From: Absicoccus intestinalis
Lineage (GTDB): Bacteria; Bacillota_I; Bacilli_A; Erysipelotrichales; Erysipelotrichaceae
Direction of reading: 5' to 3'
DNA length: 17,831 nucleotides
Assembly: GCF_033971885.1 (NCBI RefSeq)
Contig: NZ_JALBUS010000027.1
Coordinates: 1-17,831, forward strand
Part shown: positions 7,415 through 14,694 of the stretch, piece after piece
Position numbering within the stretch: position 1 is the first letter of the stretch
Layout of the letters: the number at the start of each line of letters is the position of its first letter
Translations under genes and position numbers: made by a program
The notes under the pieces: model-generated
What the model was told of the DNA's origin: nothing
Database searches by the model: none
What the model saw: the letters and a program-made list of their open reading frames with translations, nothing else

Positions 7415-7921
7415 TTATTTAGTAACAGTCAAATCCGCGGCTTGTATAGGAATCACTTTCATTAGATCGTTTGGATCCATTTCGATCTGGGTTCCAATCT
7501 TACCGCCACTAAAGTAAATATGTTCTTGTTGGAAGGCCGTCTCATCAATAAAGGTACGGAATTGTTTTTTCATGCCCAAGGGCGAACAACCACCACGAAT
7601 ATATCCCGTGATCTTATTGATATCTTTCACATGGATCATTTCCACATGCTTGACACCCGCTACTTTTGCGCATTTTTTTAGATCCAATTCTTCAGCAACG
7701 GGAAGCATAAATACAACAAATTCTTTTGTGTTGGCTTGTGTCACCAAAGTTTTAAATACATTCTTTGGATCTTGTCCTAACATTTGACAAACATGGATCC
7801 CATCTACAGGATCGGACTCTTTGTGTTCATAGGTATGTACTTCATAATCGACTTTACAACGATCCAAATACCGCATCGCATTCGTTTTTTGTACTTTCTT
7901 TTTTGCCATACTATCGTTCAT
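7415..7921 (-). CDS. ybaK: YbaK/EbsC-type Cys-tRNA(Pro) deacylase
   Basis: A protein of up to 168 residues with the YbaK/ProX fold: KTNAMRYLD, VDGIHVCQMLGQDPKNVFKTLV (the conserved lysine lies in this block), FVVFMLPVAEELDLKKCAKVAG, and the family hallmark GYIRGGCSPLGMKK. The glycine-rich FSGGKIGTQIEMDPNDL segment follows. YbaK removes cysteine misloaded on tRNA(Pro) by prolyl-tRNA synthetase, acting in trans. The gene overlaps the 3' end of the aminotransferase gene by 11 bases. Start choice is uncertain. The ATG at 7921 sits almost directly behind GAGGAG. The ATG at 7909 (MAKKKVQKTNAM) matches the family N-terminus better but lies about 14 bases from the same site. Translational coupling to the upstream gene would suit either. 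Confidence 0.9.
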   Translation of the reverse strand: MNDSMAKKKVQKTNAMRYLDRCKVDYEVHTYEHKESDPVDGIHVCQMLGQDPKNVFKTLVTQANTKEFVVFMLPVAEELDLKKCAKVAGVKHVEMIHVKDINKITGYIRGGCSPLGMKKQFRTFIDETAFQQEHIYFSGGKIGTQIEMDPNDLMKVIPIQAADLTVTK

Positions 7922-9101
7922 ACTCCTCTATATAACGACGCATTGTCCGTGTATGTAAGCCCGAACGCAACGACAATAAATTCTCTAATAATTGCTGGCG
8001 AGGCAAAGCTACATTCATACGGAAAAAAGCTTGTCCATTCTTACCAAAATCTGATCCTTTCGATACGTAGAGTCCCTCTTTTTCGAGTAACAATTTACAA
8101 ATTCCGTCGGTCTTTTCTACCATTTGCGAACAATCGATCCACATCAGATAGGTCGATAAACTCTCAACGACCCGCAATTCAGTAATCGATTCACGAATAA
8201 ATTCCGTGACAATCTTTTTATTTTCGGCCACATACGCATTCATGGCATCGAGCCAATCGCCACTATTCCCAAAAGCGGCAATCGATACTTGTGCATTGAA
8301 AAATCCATTGCTGGTAATCAATGCTTGTTCTAAAGCAATCTTTGCTTGTTTACATAAAGCTGGATTGGGAATGATCACACAAGCACTGGATAAACCCGCT
8401 ACATTGAAAGCCTTGGTACAAGATACCAAAGTAATGCTATTGTTCCAACAGATTTCACTGGCTTTCGCATACGGCACATACGAATATCCAGGTTGGACGA
8501 TATCACAATGAATTTCATCACTGACGACTAAGACATGATGTTTTTGACATACATTGCCAATATGTTCCAGATCCAGTCGATCCCAAAGATTTCCTGTGGG
8601 ATTGTGTGGATTACATACGATCATCATTGAGGTTTTGGCATTTCCAAGTTGATGATCGAGTTCATTGAAGTCAATGATATAAGATCCATTAACATACAAT
8701 AAAGGATTTTCAATACAAACACGACCCATATTTTCAATGATATGTCGGAACATATGATAACCCGGTGTCATGATCACAATATGATCACCAGGTTGGGTAA
8801 AGCGTTGAATCATCACATTCAATGCAGGCAATACACCCGTGACATACTGCATCATTTCTCTTTCAAATTGGATGCCATGTCGTTCTAACCACCATTTCTG
8901 AATGGATGTATAAAAAGCAGGAGGAATCAATGTATACCCATACACCTGCGGATATAGACGATTGGAAATGGTTTGTTGGATGGCTGGAGCCACTTGAAAA
9001 TCCATATCGGCTACCCACATCGGTGCTTTCGCATTTTTGAGATCCCATTTTATCGAGTCCGTATATTTACGGTCAATGATCTTATCAAAATCATATATCA
9101 T
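7911..9101 (-). CDS. MalY/PatB family PLP aminotransferase (likely cystathionine beta-lyase)
   Basis: A 396-residue fold-type I PLP enzyme. MIYDFDKIIDRKYTDSIKWD and PMWVADMDFQVAPAI are the typical MalY/PatB N-terminus. The active-site landmarks are NPHNPTG (164-170), SDEIHCD (194-200) and the PLP lysine in SCTKAFNVAG (Lys230). Members cleave cystathionine or other C-S bonds to give homocysteine or thiols plus pyruvate and ammonia; some act as general aminotransferases. The ATG at 9101 has AGGTGA five bases upstream; that same GTG at 9110 could be read as an earlier start but would destroy the ribosome binding site. It is co-transcribed with the overlapping ybaK-type gene, which also deals with cysteine (mischarged on tRNA), a link in theme only. 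Sixteen of 17 arginine codons are CGN. Confidence 0.88.
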   Translation of the reverse strand: MIYDFDKIIDRKYTDSIKWDLKNAKAPMWVADMDFQVAPAIQQTISNRLYPQVYGYTLIPPAFYTSIQKWWLERHGIQFEREMMQYVTGVLPALNVMIQRFTQPGDHIVIMTPGYHMFRHIIENMGRVCIENPLLYVNGSYIIDFNELDHQLGNAKTSMMIVCNPHNPTGNLWDRLDLEHIGNVCQKHHVLVVSDEIHCDIVQPGYSYVPYAKASEICWNNSITLVSCTKAFNVAGLSSACVIIPNPALCKQAKIALEQALITSNGFFNAQVSIAAFGNSGDWLDAMNAYVAENKKIVTEFIRESITELRVVESLSTYLMWIDCSQMVEKTDGICKLLLEKEGLYVSKGSDFGKNGQAFFRMNVALPRQQLLENLLSLRSGLHTRTMRRYIEEYER

Positions 9102-9119
9102 ATTTATCACCTACTATGC

Positions 9120-9148
9120 ATTTTAACATGCAAAAAATAGGACTTCAA
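9120..9148 (-). promoter_or_regulatory. promoter of the aminotransferase-ybaK operon, embedded in the upstream terminator
   Basis: On the minus strand -35 TTGAAG (9148-9143), a spacer of exactly 17 bases, and -10 TAAAAT (9125-9120), preceded by TGT as an extended -10. The -35 lies in the loop and 3' arm of the terminator of the preceding flavin reductase gene. The -10 is flanked by an inverted repeat TGCAT-six bases-ATGCA (9132-9117) that could be an operator. Confidence 0.65.
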
Positions 9149-9160
9149 TTGAAGCCCTAT
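9132..9160 (-). terminator. rho-independent terminator of the alcohol dehydrogenase cassette
   Basis: On the minus strand a 10-pair stem ATAGGGCTTC/GAAGTCCTAT with one G-T pair (9160-9151 with 9146-9137), loop AATT, then TTTTTT (9137-9132). It starts 35 bases after the flavin reductase stop. On the plus strand the G-T pair becomes an A-C mismatch and there is no T run, so it works in one direction only. Confidence 0.85.
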
Positions 9161-9194
9161 ATATGGATTTACTTTTAAAGTTTCCTACTGTTTT

Positions 9195-9746
9195 TTATTT
9201 TAATGACACCCCATCTTTAAAAGCATTTCCTACCTTTGCCCCAATCCCAAAATAGGCATTTTCAAAAGGATCAAAGCTAATCGGTTTTAATTTTTTTATG
9301 TCTACAGTTCCATTGGTAACTATGCTTTCATCTGCAGATACATTTACAATTTCGCCAACCAAGATACCATCGGAAAAACGTTTCACTCTGCACTCCATCG
9401 CAAGTGGAAGCTCATCAATCAAAGGGGCATCCACAAATTCGCTCTTTGTTGCATGAAAACCAGCTTTGGAAAACTTGTTTGGCACTTTTCTTGCTGATTC
9501 TATACCCACATAATCACAAGACGCAACATGATCTTCCGTTGCCGTGCTTACCGTAAACGCTTTTTTTACCTTCAAATTATCCGTTGTCTTATGATCCGAA
9601 AGACTGATGGTAATTTCCTTAAAGTCCGTTGTCATTCCCCAAGCCGCATTCATGGCATTCGGAACGCCGTTCTCATCATAGGTTCCAATGATCAACACAG
9701 GTTGTGGGTACATAAGGGGTTTTGCCCCAAAATTTATTCTACTCAT
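9195..9746 (-). CDS. flavin reductase-like FMN-binding protein (flavoredoxin type)
   Basis: A 183-residue split-barrel FMN-binding protein. The family pattern is clear: INFGAKPLMYPQPVLIIGTY at the start, DENGVPNAMNAAWGMTTDF, ISLSDHKTTDNLKVKKAFTVSTA, and FVDAPLIDELPLAMECRV near the middle. Such proteins bind FMN and take electrons from NAD(P)H or iron-sulfur partners; the true acceptor is often unknown. The ATG at 9746 has GGGAGG nine bases upstream. The open frame extends upstream to 9833, but that part lies inside the neighbouring gene and does not match the family. It is the last gene of the cassette, 16 bases after the iron-sulfur flavoprotein. Three of its four arginine codons are AGA, unlike the flanking genes. 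Confidence 0.88.
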   Translation of the reverse strand: MSRINFGAKPLMYPQPVLIIGTYDENGVPNAMNAAWGMTTDFKEITISLSDHKTTDNLKVKKAFTVSTATEDHVASCDYVGIESARKVPNKFSKAGFHATKSEFVDAPLIDELPLAMECRVKRFSDGILVGEIVNVSADESIVTNGTVDIKKLKPISFDPFENAYFGIGAKVGNAFKDGVSLK

Positions 9747-9762
9747 TTTTGATATCCTCCCA

Positions 9763-10383
9763 TTATCGAATGAAATGCGTAGGTTGCCATTCTTCCTTCT
9801 TTGGCAAGCCGTATTTCTCTTTTCCAAGTGCAATGCTCTTCATAAGAAAAGTCATATTCCTTGCCAGAGTACGCATAGTTTGCAGACCTTCAAGATCTTG
9901 GTCTGCCTCCCCTTTTTCTCTGCCATGAACACCATTCCAATACTGGCTGGATGCAACAGGCATGCCACTTATGGTAAAATATTTATTTAATTCATCAAAG
10001 GTTGCAGATGCTCCACCTCGTCTGGCTACAACTACGCTTGCGCCAACTTTCATCGTTTTGTCAAAATCGGTACTGTAGAACAATCGATCAAGACAGGCAA
10101 TTAGCGTTGCATTCGCCGATGCATAATAAACGGGTGAGGCCACAACTAGTCCATCTGCTTTCTCAAACTTCGGAGCTAGCTCATTGACAATATCATCGAA
10201 TACGCATTTGCCCTCTTTGTGGCAATACCCACAAGCAATGCACCCTCTAATATCCTTGTTTCCAATCGGAATGACTTCTGTGTCTACACCTTCTGATGAA
10301 AAAATATCTATCATTTCCTTTAGAGCTCTACTTGTATTGCCACCCACCCGTGGACTTCCATTCATGATCAATACTTTTGTCAT
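9763..10383 (-). CDS. iron-sulfur flavoprotein / flavodoxin-family NAD(P)H oxidoreductase
   Basis: A 206-residue flavodoxin-like protein. MTKVLIMNGSPRVGGNTSRA carries the FMN phosphate-binding loop (residues 9-18). Cys48-x2-Cys51-x2-Cys54-x5-Cys60 (in GCIACGYCHKEGKC) is the compact four-cysteine motif of iron-sulfur flavoproteins, expected to hold a 4Fe-4S cluster. SPVYYASANATLIACLDR and VARRGGASATFDELNKYF are typical of the rest of the fold. It probably shuttles electrons among ferredoxin-like donors, FMN and an acceptor. The ATG at 10383 has AGGTG six bases upstream; a GTG at 10392 is formed by that same site and is less likely. It lies 12 bases after the alcohol dehydrogenase and 16 before the flavin reductase gene. 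Five of ten arginine codons are AGA/AGG. Confidence 0.88.
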   Translation of the reverse strand: MTKVLIMNGSPRVGGNTSRALKEMIDIFSSEGVDTEVIPIGNKDIRGCIACGYCHKEGKCVFDDIVNELAPKFEKADGLVVASPVYYASANATLIACLDRLFYSTDFDKTMKVGASVVVARRGGASATFDELNKYFTISGMPVASSQYWNGVHGREKGEADQDLEGLQTMRTLARNMTFLMKSIALGKEKYGLPKKEEWQPTHFIR

Positions 10384-10395
10384 AATAAACACCTA

Positions 10396-11559
10396 CTACA
10401 ATGATGCTCTGAAAATTTCGGCAATATCTTGGCGTAAAAGGGGTACCCATGCATTCTCAAGACCTTCATTATCAGCTACATGCTTTGCCATCTCATCAAT
10501 GCGGCTCTCATCAATTCCTACTTCTTTTAAATGCATAGGAATATGGATAGATTCAAAGAACTTGTATGTCGCTTCAATGGCTTGATTTGCAATCGTAAAT
10601 GGATCCTGATGGGAATCAATTCCAAATACATGAACACCATATTTCACAAATCGATCGACGGTCTTTTCACTCAAAACATGCTTCATCCATCTTGGTGTAA
10701 TAATGGCCAATCCTACACCATGCGTAATGTCATAGTAGGCAGAAAGAACATGCTCCATACCATGCAAAGGCCATCCGGTTGGACTATTTCCTAAAGAATA
10801 AATGCCATTGCATCCATAGGTACAGGTCAACATCATCTCAGCTCTAGCTGTATAATCCTCAGGATCTTCGATACACTTCTTAGCATTTACCATTAGACTC
10901 TTTAATCCAGCTTCCATGAAGCCGTCATTCAGAATTGTTGAATCCTCACAGAAATACTGTTCCATGATGTGATTCATCGCATCAGCACATCCGGCAGCTG
11001 TCTGCTTTGCAGAAACGGTAAATGTGTAGGTAGGATCAAGGAATGAAACAACAGGATAAAGAAGTGGATCTACATATCCAATTTTATCGTTGGTTGCTGT
11101 TCTTGAAATAACGCCACCACAATCATACTCACTTCCAGTTGCAGCTAGAGTAATGATGTCAACAATCGGTAGGGCGGCTTGGGCCTTCACCTTGTAGGAA
11201 ATTAAATCCCAGGGATCGCCGTCATATTTTGCGCCGGCTGCAATTGCCTTGGAACAGTCAAGTACACTTCCTCCACCAACGGACAGAATGACATCAATAT
11301 CATTTTCCTTACAAAGCTTTACGCCTTCAAGAACACTCGGGTCATACTTAGGATTTGGCTGAATTCCGGAAAGTTCTACGATCGTAAACTCTTTAAGAAG
11401 TTCCTTTACCATATCATATAGTCCCATTTTTTTAATACTTCCCCCTCCATAGGTTAGAAGAATCTTTTTCCCATAACGACTCATGACTTCAGGCAGCTTT
11501 TCCACAACTCCCTGTCCAAATAGGAGTCTTGTAGGGGTACAATAGTCAAAATTCTGCAT
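10396..11559 (-). CDS. iron-containing alcohol dehydrogenase, YqhD/butanol dehydrogenase type
   Basis: A 387-residue cytoplasmic enzyme that reduces aldehydes with NAD(P)H, or the reverse. MQNFDYCTPTRLLFGQGV is the usual family start, GGGS (95-98) lies in the dinucleotide-binding part, and the metal site is complete: Asp193 and His197 (CADAMNHIMEQ), His266 (WPLHGMEH) and His280 (DITHGVG), with His270 also conserved. Numbering is one less than E. coli YqhD (Asp194, His198, His267, His281). A strong AGGAGG precedes the ATG. It is the first gene of a three-gene cassette and is driven by a MerR-type promoter with an AdhR-like operator, which suggests induction by aldehydes or related electrophiles. 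Five of nine arginine codons are AGA, unlike neighbouring operons, which hints at acquisition by transfer. Confidence 0.95.
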   Translation of the reverse strand: MQNFDYCTPTRLLFGQGVVEKLPEVMSRYGKKILLTYGGGSIKKMGLYDMVKELLKEFTIVELSGIQPNPKYDPSVLEGVKLCKENDIDVILSVGGGSVLDCSKAIAAGAKYDGDPWDLISYKVKAQAALPIVDIITLAATGSEYDCGGVISRTATNDKIGYVDPLLYPVVSFLDPTYTFTVSAKQTAAGCADAMNHIMEQYFCEDSTILNDGFMEAGLKSLMVNAKKCIEDPEDYTARAEMMLTCTYGCNGIYSLGNSPTGWPLHGMEHVLSAYYDITHGVGLAIITPRWMKHVLSEKTVDRFVKYGVHVFGIDSHQDPFTIANQAIEATYKFFESIHIPMHLKEVGIDESRIDEMAKHVADNEGLENAWVPLLRQDIAEIFRASL

Positions 11560-11679
11560 GTTTTTCCTCCTTTAATCATTCTTCCTGTTTCACATCGCAA
11601 AACAGGACACCGATCTTCATCGATTCTACCGGATCGTATGTTTTTTTTCTTTCATTCGATATTGGATCCTTACGACTTC
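11560..11679 (-). other. untranslated leader of the alcohol dehydrogenase cassette
   Basis: About 115 bases between the MerR-type promoter and the AGGAGG of the alcohol dehydrogenase gene. It contains a 7-bp inverted repeat CCTGTTT/AAACAGG (11584-11590 with 11600-11606, nine-base loop) that ends some 25 bases before the ATG and has no T run. I see no riboswitch class I recognise. On the opposite strand the open frame at 11638-11829 lacks a ribosome binding site and looks like chance. Confidence 0.4.
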
Positions 11680-11710
11680 ACTATACTCCTTAAAGTAAAC
11701 TTTAAGTCAA
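11680..11710 (-). promoter_or_regulatory. MerR-family promoter with AdhR-type operator
   Basis: On the minus strand -35 TTGACT (11710-11705) and -10 TATAGT (11685-11680) are separated by 19 bases, the long spacer that marks promoters activated by MerR-family regulators. The spacer and its edge hold a perfect inverted repeat CTTAAAG-TTTA-CTTTAAG (11706-11689). This equals, as I recall it, the CTTAAAG-N4-CTTTAAG operator described for Bacillus subtilis AdhR (YraB), which responds to formaldehyde and methylglyoxal and controls adhA. Transcription would start near 11673, leaving a leader of about 115 bases before the alcohol dehydrogenase. No MerR-type gene lies in the window, so the regulator is encoded elsewhere. 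Confidence 0.85.
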
Positions 11711-11888
11711 TACTTGAATATATTTTTACAAAAAGATCCAAATCCTCATTCTCCATTTATTTTGATCAAATGAAGGGATTCTATATGGGTATCTTGTCTT
11801 TAAAATACGGGTTCATTCACGACACATAAACCAATTGCCTATAAATAAAGAGCTTCTGCTACGTTTGTTCAAATCTATACATAGTAAT
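11711..11888. other. gene-free spacer between the pyruvate phosphate dikinase terminator and the alcohol dehydrogenase promoter
   Basis: About 180 bases of A+T-rich DNA with no convincing gene, RNA or repeat on either strand. Together with the leader and the terminator this makes the roughly 370-base gap upstream of the cassette, the longest gap in the window. It may be where the cassette joins the older chromosome, but no direct repeats or attachment site could be seen by eye. Confidence 0.5.
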
Positions 11889-11924
11889 AAAAAAGACTGT
11901 TGATTTTTTCATTCAACAGTCTTT
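11889..11924 (-). terminator. rho-independent terminator of pyruvate phosphate dikinase
   Basis: On the minus strand a perfect 12-bp stem AAAGACTGTTGA/TCAACAGTCTTT (11924-11913 with 11903-11892), nine-base loop, then further Ts. It begins eight bases after the stop codon at 11934-11932. Confidence 0.9.
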
Positions 11925-11931
11925 ATATACG

Positions 11932-14562
11932 CTACTTTCCAAATTTAATGGCAGCTTGTGCCGCAGCTAATCGGGCAATTGGCACACGATATGGCGAACA
12001 AGAAACATAATTCAAACCAACTTGTTGACAGAAATCAATAGAAGCTGGATCACCACCATGTTCTCCACAAATACCTAATTTGATATCTGGACGAGTCTTA
12101 CGTCCACCTTGTGCTGCAATTTGGATCAATTTACCAACACCTTTTGTATCCAAGTGTGCAAATGGATCAGAATCAAAGATGTTATCATCATAGTAATCCG
12201 ACAAGAAGGATCCCGCATCATCACGTGAGAATCCAAATGTCATTTGGGTCAAATCATTCGTACCAAAGGAGAAGAATTCAGCTTCTTGTGCAATTTCATC
12301 TGCCAATAAAGCCGCACGTGGAATTTCGATCATTGTTCCAACATGATATTTCATGTCCACATTGGAATCCTTGATCAATTTATCTGCTGTTTTCGAAACA
12401 ATGTTCTTCACAAATTTCAATTCGTGGACAGAACCAACCAATGGAATCATGATTTCCGGTTCAATGTTCCATTCTGGATGTCGATTTTGTACATTGATGG
12501 CTGCAGTAATAACAGCTAAAGTTTGCATTTCGGCAATTTCAGGGAATGTGATTGCCAAACGAACACCACGATGACCTAGCATTGGGTTAAATTCATGGAG
12601 ATTCGCAATAACAGCATCCAATTCTTCTTTTGGCATTTTCATTTCATCCGCCAATTCGGCAATTTCTTCATCGGTTTTTGGCAAGAATTCATGTAGAGGT
12701 GGATCCAAATAACGAATCGTTACCGGTTGTCCTTGCATCGCTTCATATAAACCTTCGAAGTCTTTTCTTTGCATTGGTTCGATCTTCGCTAATGCAGCAC
12801 GACGTTGTTCCGTTGTCTTTGAAACGATCATTTCGCGCATGGCTTTGATTCGATCACCTTCAAAGAACATATGTTCCGTACGAGTCAAACCAATACCTTG
12901 AGCACCAAATTCATAAGCTTGTTTCGCATCACGAGGTGTATCTGCATTGGTACGAACTTGCAGTGTACGTCTCTGATCTGCCCATTCCATGAAACGTTCA
13001 AAATCACCGGTGATAGCAGCCGGAACGCTCTTAATGGCTTGACCATATACATTTCCTGTCGAACCATCCACCGAAATAACATCACCACGATTGAAACGTT
13101 GACCATTTACAACAAAATAGCCTTCTTCTTCATGCATTTCGATCGCGCTACATCCAGCAACGCAACAAGCACCCATACCACGAGCTACAACCGCTGCATG
13201 ACTGGTCATACCACCACGAACCGTCAAGATGGCTTCGGAAGCACTCATACCTTCAATATCTTCTGGACTCGTTTCCAAACGAACCAAAATCACTTTACGG
13301 CCTTCTTCTTTGGCCTGAATGGCTTCTTCTGCACTGAAGACAATTTCACCTGAACCAGCACCTGGACTAGCTGGTAAACCAGTTGTGATTGGTGTTGCAG
13401 CTTTCAATGCATCCGGATCAAACATAGGATGCAATAAAGAATCCAATTGTTGTGGTTCCACCATCATCAATGCTTCATCCGTTGTGATTGCACCTTCATC
13501 TACCATATCCGTCGCAATCTTCAAGGCAGCTTGTGCTGTACGTTTACCATTTCGTGTCTGCAACATGAATAATTGACCTTTTTCAATGGTAAATTCCATA
13601 TCTTGCATGTTGCGATAATGTTTTTCAAGCGTATCACAAATTTCCAAGAATTTATCGTAAGCTTGTGGTGCCACTTCTTTTAAATGATCAATGGTTTGTG
13701 GCGTACGAATACCAGCAACGACATCTTCACCTTGCGCATTCATCAAGAATTCGCCATACAATTTCTTTTCGCCGGTGCTTGGATTGCGGGTAAACGCAAC
13801 ACCGGTACCACAATCGTTACCCATATTTCCAAATACCATCATTTGTACGTTGACGGCAGTTCCCCAACTTGAAGGAATATTATTCATTCGACGATAATAG
13901 ATAGCTCGTTCATTGTTCCAAGAGCGGAAAACCGCTTCGATAGCTCCCATCAATTGTTCTTTGGGATCTTGTGGGAAATCCGTATGTAATTGTTCATTAT
14001 AGAATTGTTTAAAACGAACCACCAATTCTTTCATATCATCAGCCGTTAGATCCAAATCGCTTTCAATTCCACGTGTTGCTTTTACATCATCAATGATCTT
14101 TTCAAAACGAGACTTATTAAGACCCATGACGACATCTGAATACATTTGTACAAATCGACGATACGAATCATAAGCAAAACGAGGATTATCGGTAAGTTTT
14201 GCAACTGTTTCAACGACCGTATCATTCATACCTAAGTTTAAGATCGTATCCATCATACCTGGCATACTAGCTCGTGCACCAGAACGAACACTGACCAATA
14301 AAGGATTGTTTGTATCTCCTAATTTTTTACCCGATTGTGCTTCTAACTTATCTAAATATTCGAAGATCTGGGCTTTAATTTCATCATTAATGCATTCATT
14401 ATCTTGATAATATTGGGTACATGCTTCCGTTGTAATTGTAAATCCATAAGGTACTGGCATGCCTAAATTACTCATTTCCGCAAGGTTGGCACCTTTTCCA
14501 CCAAGCAGCTCACGCATGTGCTCATTTCCTTCACGGAACAAGTATGTATACTTTTTTGTCAT
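11932..14562 (-). CDS. ppdK: pyruvate, phosphate dikinase
   Basis: An 876-residue enzyme that interconverts pyruvate, ATP and phosphate with PEP, AMP and pyrophosphate in the cytoplasm. In anaerobes it often runs in glycolysis or feeds gluconeogenesis. The order of domains is standard: N-terminal ATP-grasp (MTKKYTYLF, LLGGKGANLAEM, VSVRSGARASMPGMMDTILN), central swivelling domain with the phosphocarrier histidine in TVRGGMTSHAAVVARG (His455, same number as in the Clostridium symbiosum enzyme), and C-terminal PEP-binding TIM barrel (IGLTRTEHMFF, GICGEHGGDP with the catalytic Cys, SCSPYRVPIARLAAAQA). Length matches the family (about 875). The ATG at 14562 has AAAGGAGG; the frame stays open to 14658, but that part has no family match and crosses the promoter. 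Single-gene unit. A regulatory PPDK kinase/phosphatase is not in the window. Confidence 0.97.
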   Translation of the reverse strand: MTKKYTYLFREGNEHMRELLGGKGANLAEMSNLGMPVPYGFTITTEACTQYYQDNECINDEIKAQIFEYLDKLEAQSGKKLGDTNNPLLVSVRSGARASMPGMMDTILNLGMNDTVVETVAKLTDNPRFAYDSYRRFVQMYSDVVMGLNKSRFEKIIDDVKATRGIESDLDLTADDMKELVVRFKQFYNEQLHTDFPQDPKEQLMGAIEAVFRSWNNERAIYYRRMNNIPSSWGTAVNVQMMVFGNMGNDCGTGVAFTRNPSTGEKKLYGEFLMNAQGEDVVAGIRTPQTIDHLKEVAPQAYDKFLEICDTLEKHYRNMQDMEFTIEKGQLFMLQTRNGKRTAQAALKIATDMVDEGAITTDEALMMVEPQQLDSLLHPMFDPDALKAATPITTGLPASPGAGSGEIVFSAEEAIQAKEEGRKVILVRLETSPEDIEGMSASEAILTVRGGMTSHAAVVARGMGACCVAGCSAIEMHEEEGYFVVNGQRFNRGDVISVDGSTGNVYGQAIKSVPAAITGDFERFMEWADQRRTLQVRTNADTPRDAKQAYEFGAQGIGLTRTEHMFFEGDRIKAMREMIVSKTTEQRRAALAKIEPMQRKDFEGLYEAMQGQPVTIRYLDPPLHEFLPKTDEEIAELADEMKMPKEELDAVIANLHEFNPMLGHRGVRLAITFPEIAEMQTLAVITAAINVQNRHPEWNIEPEIMIPLVGSVHELKFVKNIVSKTADKLIKDSNVDMKYHVGTMIEIPRAALLADEIAQEAEFFSFGTNDLTQMTFGFSRDDAGSFLSDYYDDNIFDSDPFAHLDTKGVGKLIQIAAQGGRKTRPDIKLGICGEHGGDPASIDFCQQVGLNYVSCSPYRVPIARLAAAQAAIKFGK

Positions 14563-14595
14563 TTTTTCCTCCTTTGTAAGCCTTTTCGCTTTCTC

Positions 14596-14604
14596 ATTAT
14601 AACA
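14596..14604 (-). promoter_or_regulatory. extended -10 promoter of ppdK
   Basis: On the minus strand TGT followed by a perfect TATAAT (14601-14596), 34 bases before the ATG at 14562 and with the AGGAGG between. No good -35 is found 17 bases upstream (CTATGA), as is usual for extended -10 promoters. Confidence 0.6.
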
Positions 14605-14626
14605 TAGAAACTTAAGTATCATAGAA

Positions 14627-14657
14627 AAAGTTTTCAAACGCATGAGGAAAGTTTTCA
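14627..14657. repeat. direct repeat in the divergent ppdK / phosphoglycerol transferase promoter region
   Basis: AAAGTTTTCA occurs at 14627-14636 and 14648-14657, exactly 21 bases start to start, about two turns of the helix. It lies just upstream of the ppdK -10 and upstream of the plus-strand -10. This spacing would suit a dimeric activator or repressor binding one face of the DNA. No regulator is identified. Confidence 0.45.
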
Positions 14658-14678
14658 TTTTTTTTATTCAAAATTTTG

Positions 14679-14687
14679 TGCTATACT
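14679..14687 (+). promoter_or_regulatory. extended -10 promoter giving a possibly leaderless mRNA
   Basis: TGC followed by TATACT (14682-14687) forms an extended -10. The start codon at 14695 is only seven bases past it, where transcription would be expected to begin. There is no -35 of note (a T-rich stretch is present) and no ribosome binding site before the ATG. Confidence 0.5.
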
Positions 14688-14694
14688 AACACGT

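Noticed and set aside
9747..9833. Longer N-terminus for the flavin reductase protein
   Set aside because: The extra residues come from the end of the flavoprotein gene in another frame, and GGGAGG directly precedes the ATG at 9746.
11638..11829. 63-codon plus-strand frame upstream of the alcohol dehydrogenase
   Set aside because: No ribosome binding site, A+T-driven composition, and it crosses the MerR-type promoter and operator of the minus-strand cassette.
12871..13353. 160-codon open frame on the plus strand antisense to ppdK
   Set aside because: It lies wholly inside the ppdK gene, has no ribosome binding site, and its translation (rich in Thr, Asn, Phe, His) is typical of a mirrored frame of a conserved gene.
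14563..14658. 32-residue N-terminal extension of pyruvate phosphate dikinase
   Set aside because: It would cover the extended -10 promoter and the AGGAGG site; the family N-terminus begins at MTKKYTYLF.
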